Of a DNA stretch of 64,000 nucleotides, positions 1-12,800 are shown in pieces (the first letter of the stretch is position 1; each line of letters begins with the position of its first letter). The stretch spans positions 18,740,061 to 18,804,060 of the forward strand of contig OX439050.1 of NCBI GenBank assembly GCA_949317995.1. Direction: 5' to 3'. The notes beneath the pieces are model-generated. The model saw only the letters and a program-made list of their open reading frames with translations. It was not told the origin of the DNA and made no database searches. A program made the position numbers and the translations under genes. This DNA comes from Acholoe squamosa. Lineage: Eukaryota; Annelida; Polychaeta; Phyllodocida; Polynoidae.

Positions 1-823
1 AGTGCTAAACACACTCGAAACTCAGAAAGACCATACCTCCCCCATTGTCGTACATACGTAGACCTACCTAGACAGTTGCGCATGCGCAGGATGACACCAT
101 GGCGGGAAGGTCTGCCGGACTTATGACACCCTGGTTTGACACCTCCATAGGAATAACATTGCCGATTGCAAAGCGTCGCCCCGAAATTTTTTGGTCATAT
201 CTATTTTGATTTTTTACTATCTCTTAATTAACTTGATTCCCCCCTATAATCTATAGTCCTGCAGGTGCTACGAAAGGTAATCTATCATATACACGTTGAT
301 TTAAGGCCCAAATGAACCTTTAAAGAATTTTAATGGATTATTAAAAATAAAAAGATGGTCACTTTCCACCCCAAAACGCACATCTTAAAAACGCCTAGCT
401 CAGCAGTGATTCCTAAAACTCTTTCCGAGTTAAAATAACAACAACAAAAACCTTCAGCGGGGGAGGGGGAGACTTTGAGAGAAATTTAGAAGCTGGTTTT
501 GGTCAAAAATAGAGGGAAAAATCTGCCTTATGACTGAGGTTTAACAGTATACATTGCTTTCCCTTTGTTCTTTTGCAGAGAACATATTTCTAAAACCAGC
601 GCAGTCAGTCAATACAGATTTGATGCTCATTTGTTGGCACATGCTGGTAGCAGACTTGCATCATGCGCACAACCTGGTTGGTAATGTGTTAACTCTGTAG
701 GGTCTGCATGATGCATGAGTGTAGATGGATTTTTGCATCTTGACGACCAAAGTGCATGGTGCATCCATTAAGGCCCTATCGGCCTTTACGATAGGGACAG
801 ATATTTATTTAAAGATTATTCAC

Positions 824-3800
824 CTTTCTGGCCTGTCCTGTGTGATCATTCAGAGATACACCTACAACTTTACGTGCGGGTGCAGCTGACTGGAATTCCT
901 CAGGGCTGATATCTGGGGGTGGCTCTGCGTATAACAACTTCCCCTATTGAAAAGGAAATTTGTTAGAACATTTTGACACCTATGTTTCTGTAATCTTTTG
1001 CTCATACAAGTATGACCAGAAAGGTATGGCGCCAATAGCTGTGAAGGGGTGATTACCCTGGCCCTTATTTAAGAAGACAGGCACTTATTCAAGATATATT
1101 TTTAATGCGTAAGAATTATTTCAAATCCCCCTTACCCCTGGCACTTATTTGAGACTGGCACCCATTCAAAACCTGGTTCTTAAATGCGACAATATAGTAT
1201 ATGGGATATAAGGGATTGTGAAAGCTACAGTAACCTACATTCATGTAGTCCTTCAGGATGTGGCGCGCAGCACGTGAAAAGTCTGGGATTCCTTTGTGTG
1301 TCATGAAACCTCGCATATCTGAAATATACAAATGCAACTTCATCATGAAATCAATTGTCTCAACACCTAGAAAATGAGAGCATGAGACCTCAAGGGCTAG
1401 AGCCTGAATCTCTGATAAAAGAGAACATAGATGTGTGAGTATTTTTGACACGGTCCTGCTCCTGAGAGCAGAAAACAAAAACAAAACAAAAAAAAGCTTT
1501 TTGCACCTCAGGGACATGCAGGGAATTTTCCTTCTTCGTTCTATATTAGCATCAGCATCTTCACAAGAAAAGGGAAGATATTTCATGCCTCCCTCCCTTT
1601 TTCATGCAACCCCAAACCCACTTCAACCTGTTGATTGATAGATGGCCACTTCCTTTATTAATAAGGTAAAAGACTTACATCCGTAGGCAGAAAGCAGTTC
1701 GTGAGCAGTTGGTGGTCGGTTCTCATCTTCACCCTCTCCGGGTTGAGGTAGGATTATGCCGTATGTCGCCTCCAGGACTTGACGTGGGACATAGCGGCAC
1801 ACCTAGCACTCTGTTAAGGCAATCACTTTACACACAGTGCAACATCATAAAGTATACCCTTTATCATAGCATCCCTTTAGTTGAAAGAAATAAGGTATAA
1901 GGCACACCTAGGCCCTGATTTTTGAAGGTTCAGTACTGTTCTATGGTAAAGTACATTTAGGACGCACCCTGTCTTTGGGATGATTCTACAACTTATAAGG
2001 TGCAGGAGGCCTCAGATTCGCATATAAAACATTATTGGGGAGGTACCATAAATATAGGGCAGCACTGTGCATTGCTCGTAACTCTAAAAGAGATAAAATT
2101 TAAATTTTTTGGCAGATGTTATGTACCATAAATTCTTTGATTTGAGGTTCACATCATATTTGATTAAAATCAAAATTGTAGTTTATTGCAGGGTCAGTAA
2201 TGCAGATAATGTTGCTTGTATCAAAGAATTTAAGGTAATTGCAGTTAGTTAGACTCTCTGCTGTCCCAAAGCTCTGGCCCCTTTATACTTGATAGTCTTT
2301 TCCATTACATTGTTTCTCCAGAATTAAAATCAATAGCCTTGAGCAAGTCTAGCTTGTGGTCTGACATCAGCACTCCCATTCACAGACAGGAACCAACTCC
2401 AAGCAGGTGTTAAGTAGTGTTAAAGTCCTATACTTTCACAAGACATCTGCTGGGAGGACCAGATGCTACTCACCCAGGTTATTTGCACCACTAAGCCACT
2501 ATTTGCATAACTCCCGCCAAAACTGCACTATTCGCACCACATTGCAAAAAAAGGCGGGGAAGTTGATACATGGATCAACATCATACACCTTCACCATTGG
2601 AGGCAAAAAGTGTCTTATGGCTGCCAACCAACTGACTCTGTAGAATATAGACAATTACTCAAATTCAATAAGTAATTCTGCCTCTTATATATAAAATTTC
2701 CATCTTTTTTTAAAACTTATTCGCACCACCAAAATGACTGAAAATGAGAGGACCCTAGTTGTCTCCTATAACTCTTTTTGAGTTAAAAACCCCGTTCATA
2801 TTTTCCCAATTTTTTCTTTATTCTATTGTACATTGTGGATTAAAACCCCGGTCATAAGCAGGTGGGGGGGGGGGGTAGACTGTAGCAAAAAAAAAAAAGA
2901 GAAAAAAAGAAGCTGATCCTGACCAAAAACAGCAAAAAAGATCGACTTATGACCGAGGTTTTACGGTACTAACTACAGTATACACCTATCACAAATGCCT
3001 TCACTGAAATTATATCACAACAAAACTTTCTTATCACTTAAGGTACTATTGCTACATAAAAGCTGCCAGATATGAGCACGTTGTACTCTAATTGTAAAGT
3101 AAAGATACGAGTGATATGGGTGGGATGTGGTCCCTCATCTGGTCTATGGGCAGGATGCCGCTGATCACCATTTCAGCTTTCGTCGACACAAAGGTGGGCA
3201 TCACCAGCCCTGGACAATCACACAGAAGTACCGTCTTATCTACATAGAGCGTCTGTGAAGATAGAAATATGGTGTAAATCATCATAAATATAAATTCTAT
3301 CCATGCCCATGCTTATGGGCACAGGGCACACAAAAGGGACAGAAAAAAGCCCAGGGAAATACTGTTGGAAAGGAGATTTCTCGAGGACGATGAAATAAAC
3401 TGACCAAATCTCTACAAATAAATGAAGGTAAACAAATACGCTAAGCAAATGTTTCTAAAGGTAATTTTCAGTTTTGGGAAAGTGAATTTAAACATAGTCG
3501 CTCCTGTGTGATAAAATTCTCCCATGCCCACTTTAAGAATAATCATGTCTTTAAGATCCGTAACAAGGTTGGGGTGGCCAATCACCATTAGAACTTTTAA
3601 TATTCAAATCAAGTCGATTTTTCTGTCTTTTTACAAGAAATTTTGCTAAGCTATTTCTTGAGCTGATTGAGTTTCACCACATCGAAAAATCAAACCACCC
3701 CGCGATGACGGCATCTAGTTATGTGCTACTCTGTACATTTCTAGGTGGTCAGGGTGCACAAGCCAGGAAGTCTGACATAACAAACATCAAATGTAACTAT

Positions 3801-6800
3801 AACAGAGATGACGAGGACCCAAGGGTATTCTAGCATCATAACCACTGGGGCAGTGCGGGTCGACCGGACAGAGTACAAAGCTCGCTCTGACAATAAGTCA
3901 CCAGTGTGTATATTGAAGCCATTAAAAAAAACAACATTGATCCTTGCGGACTTACCTGGAAGTGTTTGGTACGTCCAGGTGTGGCAGATACCGGCACCTT
4001 CTTAGATTGTAGGATGGCGTTGATGGAGGAACTCTTACCCACATTGGGATATCCCACCTGGAGAACAACATGGGGAAACCTTTTACATATTGTTTTCCTC
4101 CAGTGGGGGGGAGATGCCATTTCACGTCTTTTCAAAAAGGAATCTTCAACATTCTAATGACCGATAGTGCATTAATTCAATTAACCCTTTAAGGGCCGCT
4201 GATGCATTAATGCATCATGCCCATTGGTCGTCATGATGCACCAATAAAGTACTGGTGAGACTGCTCACCAGAACTTCATTGGAGCATCATGCCGACCCTC
4301 CGGGAGTTTGTGTATCAATCCAGTAGGGTCGGCATGGATGTGGCCCTGGCGAGTTACTTGCCACGGCAGCATTCATGCATCATGATGATCAATGGGCATC
4401 ATGCCCAGTGGTGATCATGATGCACAAATGCAGTATTTGTGCCCTATTTGGACCTTATTTGTGCACCATGCAAACCTTCTGGAACTACATGTACCTATAC
4501 GGCACATGGCTATTGTATTATTGACCAATGGGAAGCATCCCTGGCATTTACTGCGGAGACGGGGGCTGAAGGTGTTAGTCATAGTGCAGTCGGGGTCTAA
4601 TGGCGGCCTCCATAGCCTAATGTGCTAATGCCCTATATCAAAACTGAAGGGTCAGCAGGATGCATGACTGTAGCCCTGACTATCAGAATGGGATATTCTA
4701 ATGGTGTCGTTGGTTCACTGCTTACATTTTTACACAAATTAATGACTGTTAACTGTCTATTGTCATAAAGAAGGTATTAGTACTCTAACAGGATGCCAAT
4801 GGTCACTGTAAAAACCCACTGCCTTTCCTATACTCAGATACAAAGACTGTAACTTACCAAGCCTAACGTAGTGATACCCTCTGTGTACTTGGGGCCTGTG
4901 TGTAGACTTGTGAGGTACGCTATTAGTTCATCCCCAGTCAGCAACTTAGGATTATTTCTTAAACCGTCTCCCCTTCCTCCTTCTGCTCGCGTTTCTGCTG
5001 CTGTTTCTGCTGACCCAGTTCCCCCATCCCCTTCACTTTGCGGCCCACCTGGTCCCTGCGCTCCCCTATCTTGGTCTGCTGAGTCCATTACTGGACCTCC
5101 GACCGCTGTGTCCGATACCCCACTAGCACCACAGTTATGACAGGGCTCTACATCCCTCATAACAGTCTCAGAGTCCACAACTCCATCGATATCCGCCCCA
5201 GAGGCTGATGCTTGTGCAGAACTTTGTTCTGTATTTGTAGTGCAGGGTAATTCTTCCTTTTCACTGCCAGAGTCTTTAACATTTGCTGCACTTTGAGTAC
5301 CAGGTTTTGCTGTTTGGTCTTCCCCTGCAGACTCATCTGTATCATCTTCATTATCGTCTTCGTCATCAGTGTCAGTTTCTGCTTCGTTCTCATCTTTATC
5401 TGCATCTAAGGCTGCTTTTTCTGCCTCCTGCAAATATGGTAAATATTGCACAGATATCAATCCATACAAACTAAGTTTCTTTTAGGAAATGCATTTATGC
5501 GTTTAAATCAAAAATAATAAAATTAATAAAAACAAGTAAGACATTAGGGGTCTGTCCAATTGTAAACAATTGGGGGAGATGATCGAAATTACAAACAGCT
5601 GTGTTACTTATATAAAATATGTAGCCTCATGAAACAAGCGGGTGTGGATGGGGGGTCCCCCACATCATTTTAAAAAATGGTCATGGTACTACCGTAATCT
5701 CCCACATATAAGACGCGTCCTCTACGCCAAACAAAATGCTGGGGAGTCTTATAGGATGTATTGAAATTGGGGGTGCGTCTTATACGAGGGGTAATTTTAC
5801 TATAGAAATGTACTGAATTTACAAAATTGGTACCTGAGAGGTGCGTCTTATACGCGAAAATGCAATGGCTAAGTTTGGGGTGCGTCTTATACGCGCAGCG
5901 CTTCTTCTACGCGGGAGATTACGGTAGTCACTTAAATCCCCATGTCCCATGTCACCTCTAAGAGCCTATCATGTCCCATGTCGCATTTAAGAAAGCACCT
6001 ATGTCATGTCACTAATTATTTTGCCTCATGTCACTATTAAGGCCCATGTCAAATGTCGATTTTAAGAAATGGCCATGTCACCATGTCAAATTTAGTGGTC
6101 CATACCCAAAAACAAGCCACAGTTTCCCGTCAGAATAGGACCCAGTTTGCCATGAGAATAGGCACATGCAGTGAGCCTGGTTACGTCTTTCGAGGAGAAG
6201 TGCTAACGCGGCGCCATTTTCGCTTGTAAAGACTTTCGCATATTCACCACCGGAACCATGGAGACACTTCCGATCATACCGTTTCTCCCCGAAAGGGATC
6301 ACCAGTGAGCCTGCAGTGAGGTGGCACCATCTAGTGAGTATTGAAAGAACTAAGTCCCACCTGCACACTACCTATTGCAAAAACAGTCAACTAAATTCAA
6401 CACATTGGATCAAAGAGAGAAAAATCTTTTCAACCAATTTCAGCACAGCAATAATTCAGTGCGGAACACCCCAATATCATGCAAATGAGCTGTATTTGAG
6501 TATAAACTATAATGGCAGTCAGCCTATGTTATGACTACTAAAGACCTGATTAGGTAATTAAAAAGGTTATTCATAACAAACCGTCTCCCATAAAAATCGG
6601 AATTTCGGAAAAGGTAGGGAAAGTAGCTCTACTCTATTCTGTCAGAAATTACTCGGTTACTATCAATCTATAAAGTAACTTCTAGTGTTATCCCTTAGGG
6701 AATGTTCAAATTTCACATTACTGGCTTGTGTAGTTGCAGTGAAAAGTTTCTAATCTACTTAACACATACTTCTGAAAATATCAAGAAGTGACAGGGGCCT

Positions 6801-9800
6801 GAAAAAGTTCCCAAAACCAGCGTGTCATTTTGAACGTTCCCTGACCATGAATACAAACTTGGGTCACTGAACACCTCTCTTACGTTTAGCAGATCTTTAG
6901 AAGACGAGGCAATAAACCTCCTCATAATAGAGAAGCATCGCTTATAATGTGTTGAATTCACCCACCTCTAAAAGTTTGCACCTTTCAGTCTCCTCAACAG
7001 CTGACCAGAACACCGCCTTACGTCCGATAGCGTCAAAGTATGCTGCCCAAGTTTCCCTGATACAAGACAAATATCGTTTGTACTTAATACACAAGTCTCA
7101 GAACGCCAACTACAACAATGTATATACTTTCATACATTAGGTCTAAGAACAGGTTGCGGCTTGAAGTCTCATTATCCGCAGACACTACGATATTCCAGGT
7201 AAATAACTCGATTTCTTCTACTTTTTTTTATATATAAGTATTTCAAGTGACCATCTTATTATAATGACCACAGGAGATATCATTTAGAAGAAAAAAATTC
7301 TAGGCATGCCAACCTCTGTTTATCAGTGAGTAGATCTGCCTTATTGATAAGGACCACGTTAACTTTGTTCTCTCCCACCTCCTTCACGTACAACTCCAGG
7401 TCCTCACAGCGGAACAGCAGTGGGTTACGCGCGTCCACGATCTGCACCACTACGTCACTGATAGGGGAGAAAGCATAAAAGTTTAGCACTGATAGAACAT
7501 AAATATGTTCTTTTAACAGTGAAGTGTATTATAGTTCCACACTGAGAGGACACTTCTCCTTGGTTCTATTTTAATCCTGCTAGGCCTGAGCCTACATGCA
7601 AAAGGAAGACGGGAAAGGACTCAAAGGGAACTTACCTGCGTTCTATAACTCGCCACAACTGCCGCCAAAAGTCCAGGTTCCGCTCAAATGGTGTCAAAGT
7701 CAGGTGTTCATTCTCTTGCAACCTGAAAAAAAGTTTAAAAAATTTGATCAAAATAGAGTATTACGTGATTTATTTGAAGGACTGGAAAGCTTGGTTGCTT
7801 GTAAAATTTTTGATGTTTGATACAATATTTTCTAAATCACTATTTATTTTGATATAACCATTCGTTTTCTACTCAGGACATATCACATAGCCAATCAAGG
7901 TTTACAACTTTTTGTCCCTACCGGGGTATATAGACATCTGTATGTAAACCTTCTTCATTAACTTTTTTTTTTCATTCTATCCAATAAACAAAGGAATTCC
8001 CTCTTTTATATCTGAAATGACAATCACATGCAAATTATATAGATGTATGTACTTACTGTGCTAGCTGCCGACGCCAGTCCAAGAAGGACGTCCTCTCCAT
8101 CACATCTAGTTCTTCAGCAGTCGTTGTTTCATCCCACACAGGTCTGAAGAGGGTTAGTCATAAATCAATACTGTCATGTTAAAACATATATCTGTAAAAC
8201 AAAATCCATCCATAAAAATACCAGATATAAAGTCACTCTAAATCTCTGCTTGCAGAGGAGGGTACAATGTCCCATATGAGGCACAATTCTACGTTTATCA
8301 TAAACTCCCTAGCTTTTAATAATGCTATTTATCATTAAAGTTCAGAAAAAAGTTGTGACCAGCACAACCAGTAAGTATGGTATCTTCGATATCTCCTCAG
8401 CCCTATTAAGGTTTGGTCTTTAGAAGCATATCATCAGGCTCTTTACTGGTGAACAAGACGTGTGACAGTTATCACAATTTCTCTCCAAAATTAATCAAAT
8501 CAGGGAGTAATTGATTTTAATCAATATAAAGAGTGGGCACACCTCACCCAGGGGACTCCATTCAGGGTAGATGGAAAAGGTGGAATGATGATGGTATAAA
8601 CGAAAGGGGCCTTCATGACTCTTTCTATAGTGCAATCTAGTGCACCACATATCCTTAGACACCTCTTCTATGGTTTTCTAGTCTGAGGTAGTATATAAAG
8701 GCAGGAAAGTCACTACTATTTGTGTTATATATAACCTTTCATTCTATATAAGAATAGACTTCTATTCTATATTTGTGGAATAGAAAAGAAGTTTGCCCCG
8801 CAGGGCTATTAATAAGGATTAGAAAAGAACTTGCCCCACAGGGCTATTTATAAGGAACCAAATAGTAATGACATTTTCAAACCATGATAACATCCCTCTC
8901 TTCTTATAGAACTAGAGGAACAGCCCTAAACCCTAATGATACTGTCCCTATTGGTTGTATACAGGGTTTTTTAATCAATTCTGAAAAAGGCTATACATTA
9001 TACTATCCTGTACAAGTAGCCCTGCGGAGCAAGATTACTACCAAAATTTTGAAATCTAAGAGTTTAAATGATACATTTCGAGGCCTTTTGGCATTCAATA
9101 GATTTGATATCTTGAACCTTTAAAACTTAAGTCTTAAGTGACCTGACAAATATACTCCTTACTCTACTGTGACACAAACATTGTTTGTTGTTGGAAAAGG
9201 TAGGTAAGTGGATATTTTAAGCCATTTTGACAGCTAGGGTCATATCCATGGCGGTTTTGTTGGAAAAGGACGCTTGTGATTATAATGGCATTATAAAAGT
9301 GTGATTATAATGAAATTTTTGAACATCTACAGGCCAAACGGTGCAATCTGGTGCATATTAAGAGTTGTTTGCAGTTATGTTATAGCCACCCCCTCCCCCA
9401 TTCAGTAAAATATTTTCTCATTGCATTTGAGAAAATCACGAGGGTCAACTTTTTGGCTCCCAATTGTAGGAAATCCTACAATTGTAGGAAATCCTACAAT
9501 TGTAGGAGAAATCACATCGCTGCTCTTGCTACCTCTTCATATTGGTATACAAATGAGAATTTTAGGGCAGGTATTTAGCGAATTAATAGACTGAAAAGGT
9601 GAAAGTGCCTTTTCAGTTGGTCAGGTGCATTCCATTTTTACTTTCTATAGACCATGACAGCAAGATCTAACAAGAGAGCGTTTATTTTAAAACAGTTGAG
9701 TCGAGAGTATGTCTTGGAGAGACAGAAAGGAAACGAGGCAAGGGTACAGAGCCTAGGCTAGATGACTTGCCCATGACTTTCCCACTATGTCATTAAGGAC

Positions 9801-12800
9801 GCATTTAGCTGCTTGATTGTCTTCCTCCCCCTCCCAACACAACTACCAGCACAGCTCTGAGTATTGAGGCATGCCTAAGTACCCCCCAACCGATCATAGC
9901 CCCCCGACCATAGCCCCCCTGACCATAGCCCCCCCGACCATAGCCTCCCCGACCATAGCCCCCCCGACCATAGCGCCCCCGACCATAGCCCCCCGACCAT
10001 AGTGCCCCCCGACCATAGCGCCCCCGACCATAGCGCCCCCGACCATAGCGCCCCCGACCATAGCCCCCCGACCATAGCCCCCCCGACCATAGCCCCCCCG
10101 ACCATAGCCCCCCGACCATAGTGCCCCCCGACCATGGCCCCCCGACCATAGCCCCCGACCATAGGCCCCCCGACCATAGCCCCCCCCCCTGACCATAGCC
10201 CCCCCCCCCGACCATAGCCCCCCCAACCATAGCCCAGCCCAGCCAGCCATAGACAGTCATTGTTGATCCTACAATTAACATCACAGACAGTGTAGCCAAG
10301 GTGATGTGACCTTGTTACAATTACTTGTTACATTTCCTTCCTTTCCCATGGGAAATGATTGGAAGCCAATTCTCTTAAAGGGCCCAGCTATCTCACTACT
10401 GATACTTACCATAGAGAAGCCTACTAGGCTCCTCTATGTACTCACCTACATTCACCTCCAATGCAAGACTAATGTTTTGTCTATGAGAGAATCTTGGAAT
10501 TAAACCTATCAATAAACCAAATTGGAAGGCCTTCAAAATCAACTATATCAAAAGATATTTGCCCAGATAACCATGGCACGCACTGCCCCCATACCTACTC
10601 TATGCCCTCCTCTTCTAAAAAATCTGAAATCTGTCTATAAGTGGGGTTAAAGACAGTTTGATTACCCTTTTATTTAGGGTAAAAAGAGCCCTAAATCCCA
10701 TGCATTTCTCCATAGCGAAAAAACCCAACAGTAATTACCATGTCACAGCCATCAAAGTACACCTTAAATGTAAATTCTATTGCATGGATAGCTTTGTCTT
10801 GCTTTTTGTCTCACTATATGACTAATTTTTGGGGGTTCAGTTGTAACAGAAATAGGGCTAAATGACAGGTTTTGATGGTCTATGCAAATTCTTGGAATCT
10901 AAATATAAGAAAAGCATACCCCATGAAATGTTTTTTTCATCATTTATCAAAAGATTTTCATGTAAATAGAAATATGACTCATAGGGTCTTTGAAGGGTGT
11001 GATAGGGCCTATGCTGTGTAATGGAATAGTTTTTTGGTGGTGCATGTATTGTTTGTTTGTTTGTTTGTTTAGTTTTACGTCCGGGGGCCATCGAGGAACT
11101 CAGACCTGCTAGAGGCCAAAATAGCAATTGAAACTTGGTAATCATAAGAAACTTGGCTAAGGGCTAGTAGACAAGAGGTCAGAAAGGTGGTGTCAAAAGC
11201 CCTTGCCTCGTTTAAAAACTTGGCTAAGGGCTAGTAGACAAGAGGTCAGAAAGGTGGTGTCAAAAGCCCTTGCCTCGTTTAACAACATTTAGAGTTGTTG
11301 GGAGTCCTGTACGTGAGGTATGCCAAAATGTTTATCAAGGTTCGGTGCTTCTTTGTCAAATACCTCATACCCCAATGAAGCTGCAAGAGGAGCAAAAAGA
11401 CAGACACTGCAAACTTCATCTACCGTCATTTTGATTACCAGCAAGCCTATACAGTTTTAACTCAATATCTACATTAAGTTTAGTTATTTACCTTCTGGGT
11501 ATGGATAGTAGTTTCCTGTTCTCCTGCTCGGCAGCCTGCGTCTGTTTTACCTGTTCGGCGGACGGTAACCCTGTGTGTAGCGGGGTACCCACAATCTGAA
11601 TGTTCTGCCGCTCTGGAACATAAGAAACAAACATAATCACTCAATTTTTTTAAATCTTACCCCTTTTATATCATTTATGGAGGCCTACTACCACACAGGG
11701 ATGGAAGTCACTATGCACAAAAATAACTTAAATGCTCAATAGGAACGCCCTAAATACAGATTTCCTATAGGAATGTATAGGATTCTGGAGCTTGAAAATC
11801 CCTGAAATCAGGGAAAACCCTGAAGACTTCAATCCTTGTACCACAGTACCTTGCGTAAAAGACGCACATTGGACATAAGGTGCACAAGGGGATGCCAATA
11901 CCCCAGGGGTAATCTTTCCTACTACCATCAAGCCCAAAGTATATCAAAGTGCTGGCTCATTCAGCATTGAAGAATGGCTTTACTGACTAATCTGTGAGAC
12001 GGAACATTCGGGCCCTATATGTGGTTTATATGGTCACCCTGAACTCAGCGCTTTTTGACACAATAAAACAATTCCCCCTTTTCCTTTCCTTTTTGCTGGT
12101 CATGTGATACCATTTCCATTGATCTGATTGGTTCCTGGAGATAAACAGGTCAGGTGTTTTTCTCCAAATAAGCCTGAATTATTGAAAAAAGAAAAGAAAA
12201 AAGAGTTGGGACATTTATGGCGAATTTAGTTTTAAAATAAAAATAATTGCATTATTTTCTCTATATGAGCCTGATTCCGCCTAACATATTAGATTGAAAA
12301 AGTTTGAAAACAGTGAAGTTCTATTGAATAGAACCGACGATATCAATCTCACCTGCGGTGAACTCCGTTCCAGCCAGTTCAGCAGTGGCGAGGAAGTCAT
12401 CCAGGTTAGACTGCTCTGTGACAGATTGTAGGTTAAGGCGGCCCCATTCTGCATGGTCCTGCAGCTCAGACGTGTGCAGCTGGAAGAGAGAGAAGATCAT
12501 CTACCATCATACAAGCGGACTTTTGGCCTGATGAAAAATGAGCTTTAAAACTGAGGCATTATCTGTAGCATCTCCATGAAAATTTATATCTAGGACTAGA
12601 AGCCAAATCATGCATCTTGGTTGGTTGTTTTGGTAGATTTTACCTCCACTAATGGTAATTAAAATTTAGCAAAAAGTCTGTGTTTTCTGGACGTTAAGTC
12701 CTTTCTATTCTCAGTTGGGACAGGTATAAAAAAAGCTGCTTGTCCAAACAGTTAGACAGGTATTTATATACTGATTGTCAAAAACATCAGTGATCGCACC

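Noticed and set aside
4834-5469. Acidic protein as a separate gene
   Set aside because: It is the acidic linker exon of LSG1 (4858-5427) with intron sequence read on at both sides.
9470-9510. Short CRISPR-like repeat (TTGTAGGAAATCCTACAA units)
   Set aside because: Only three adjoining palindromic units with no spacers, in a eukaryotic intron; a simple local repeat.
9805-10299. Three overlapping glycine-rich reading frames on the minus strand
   Set aside because: All come from the C-rich minisatellite read in three frames; no start context, splice sites or conserved domain.
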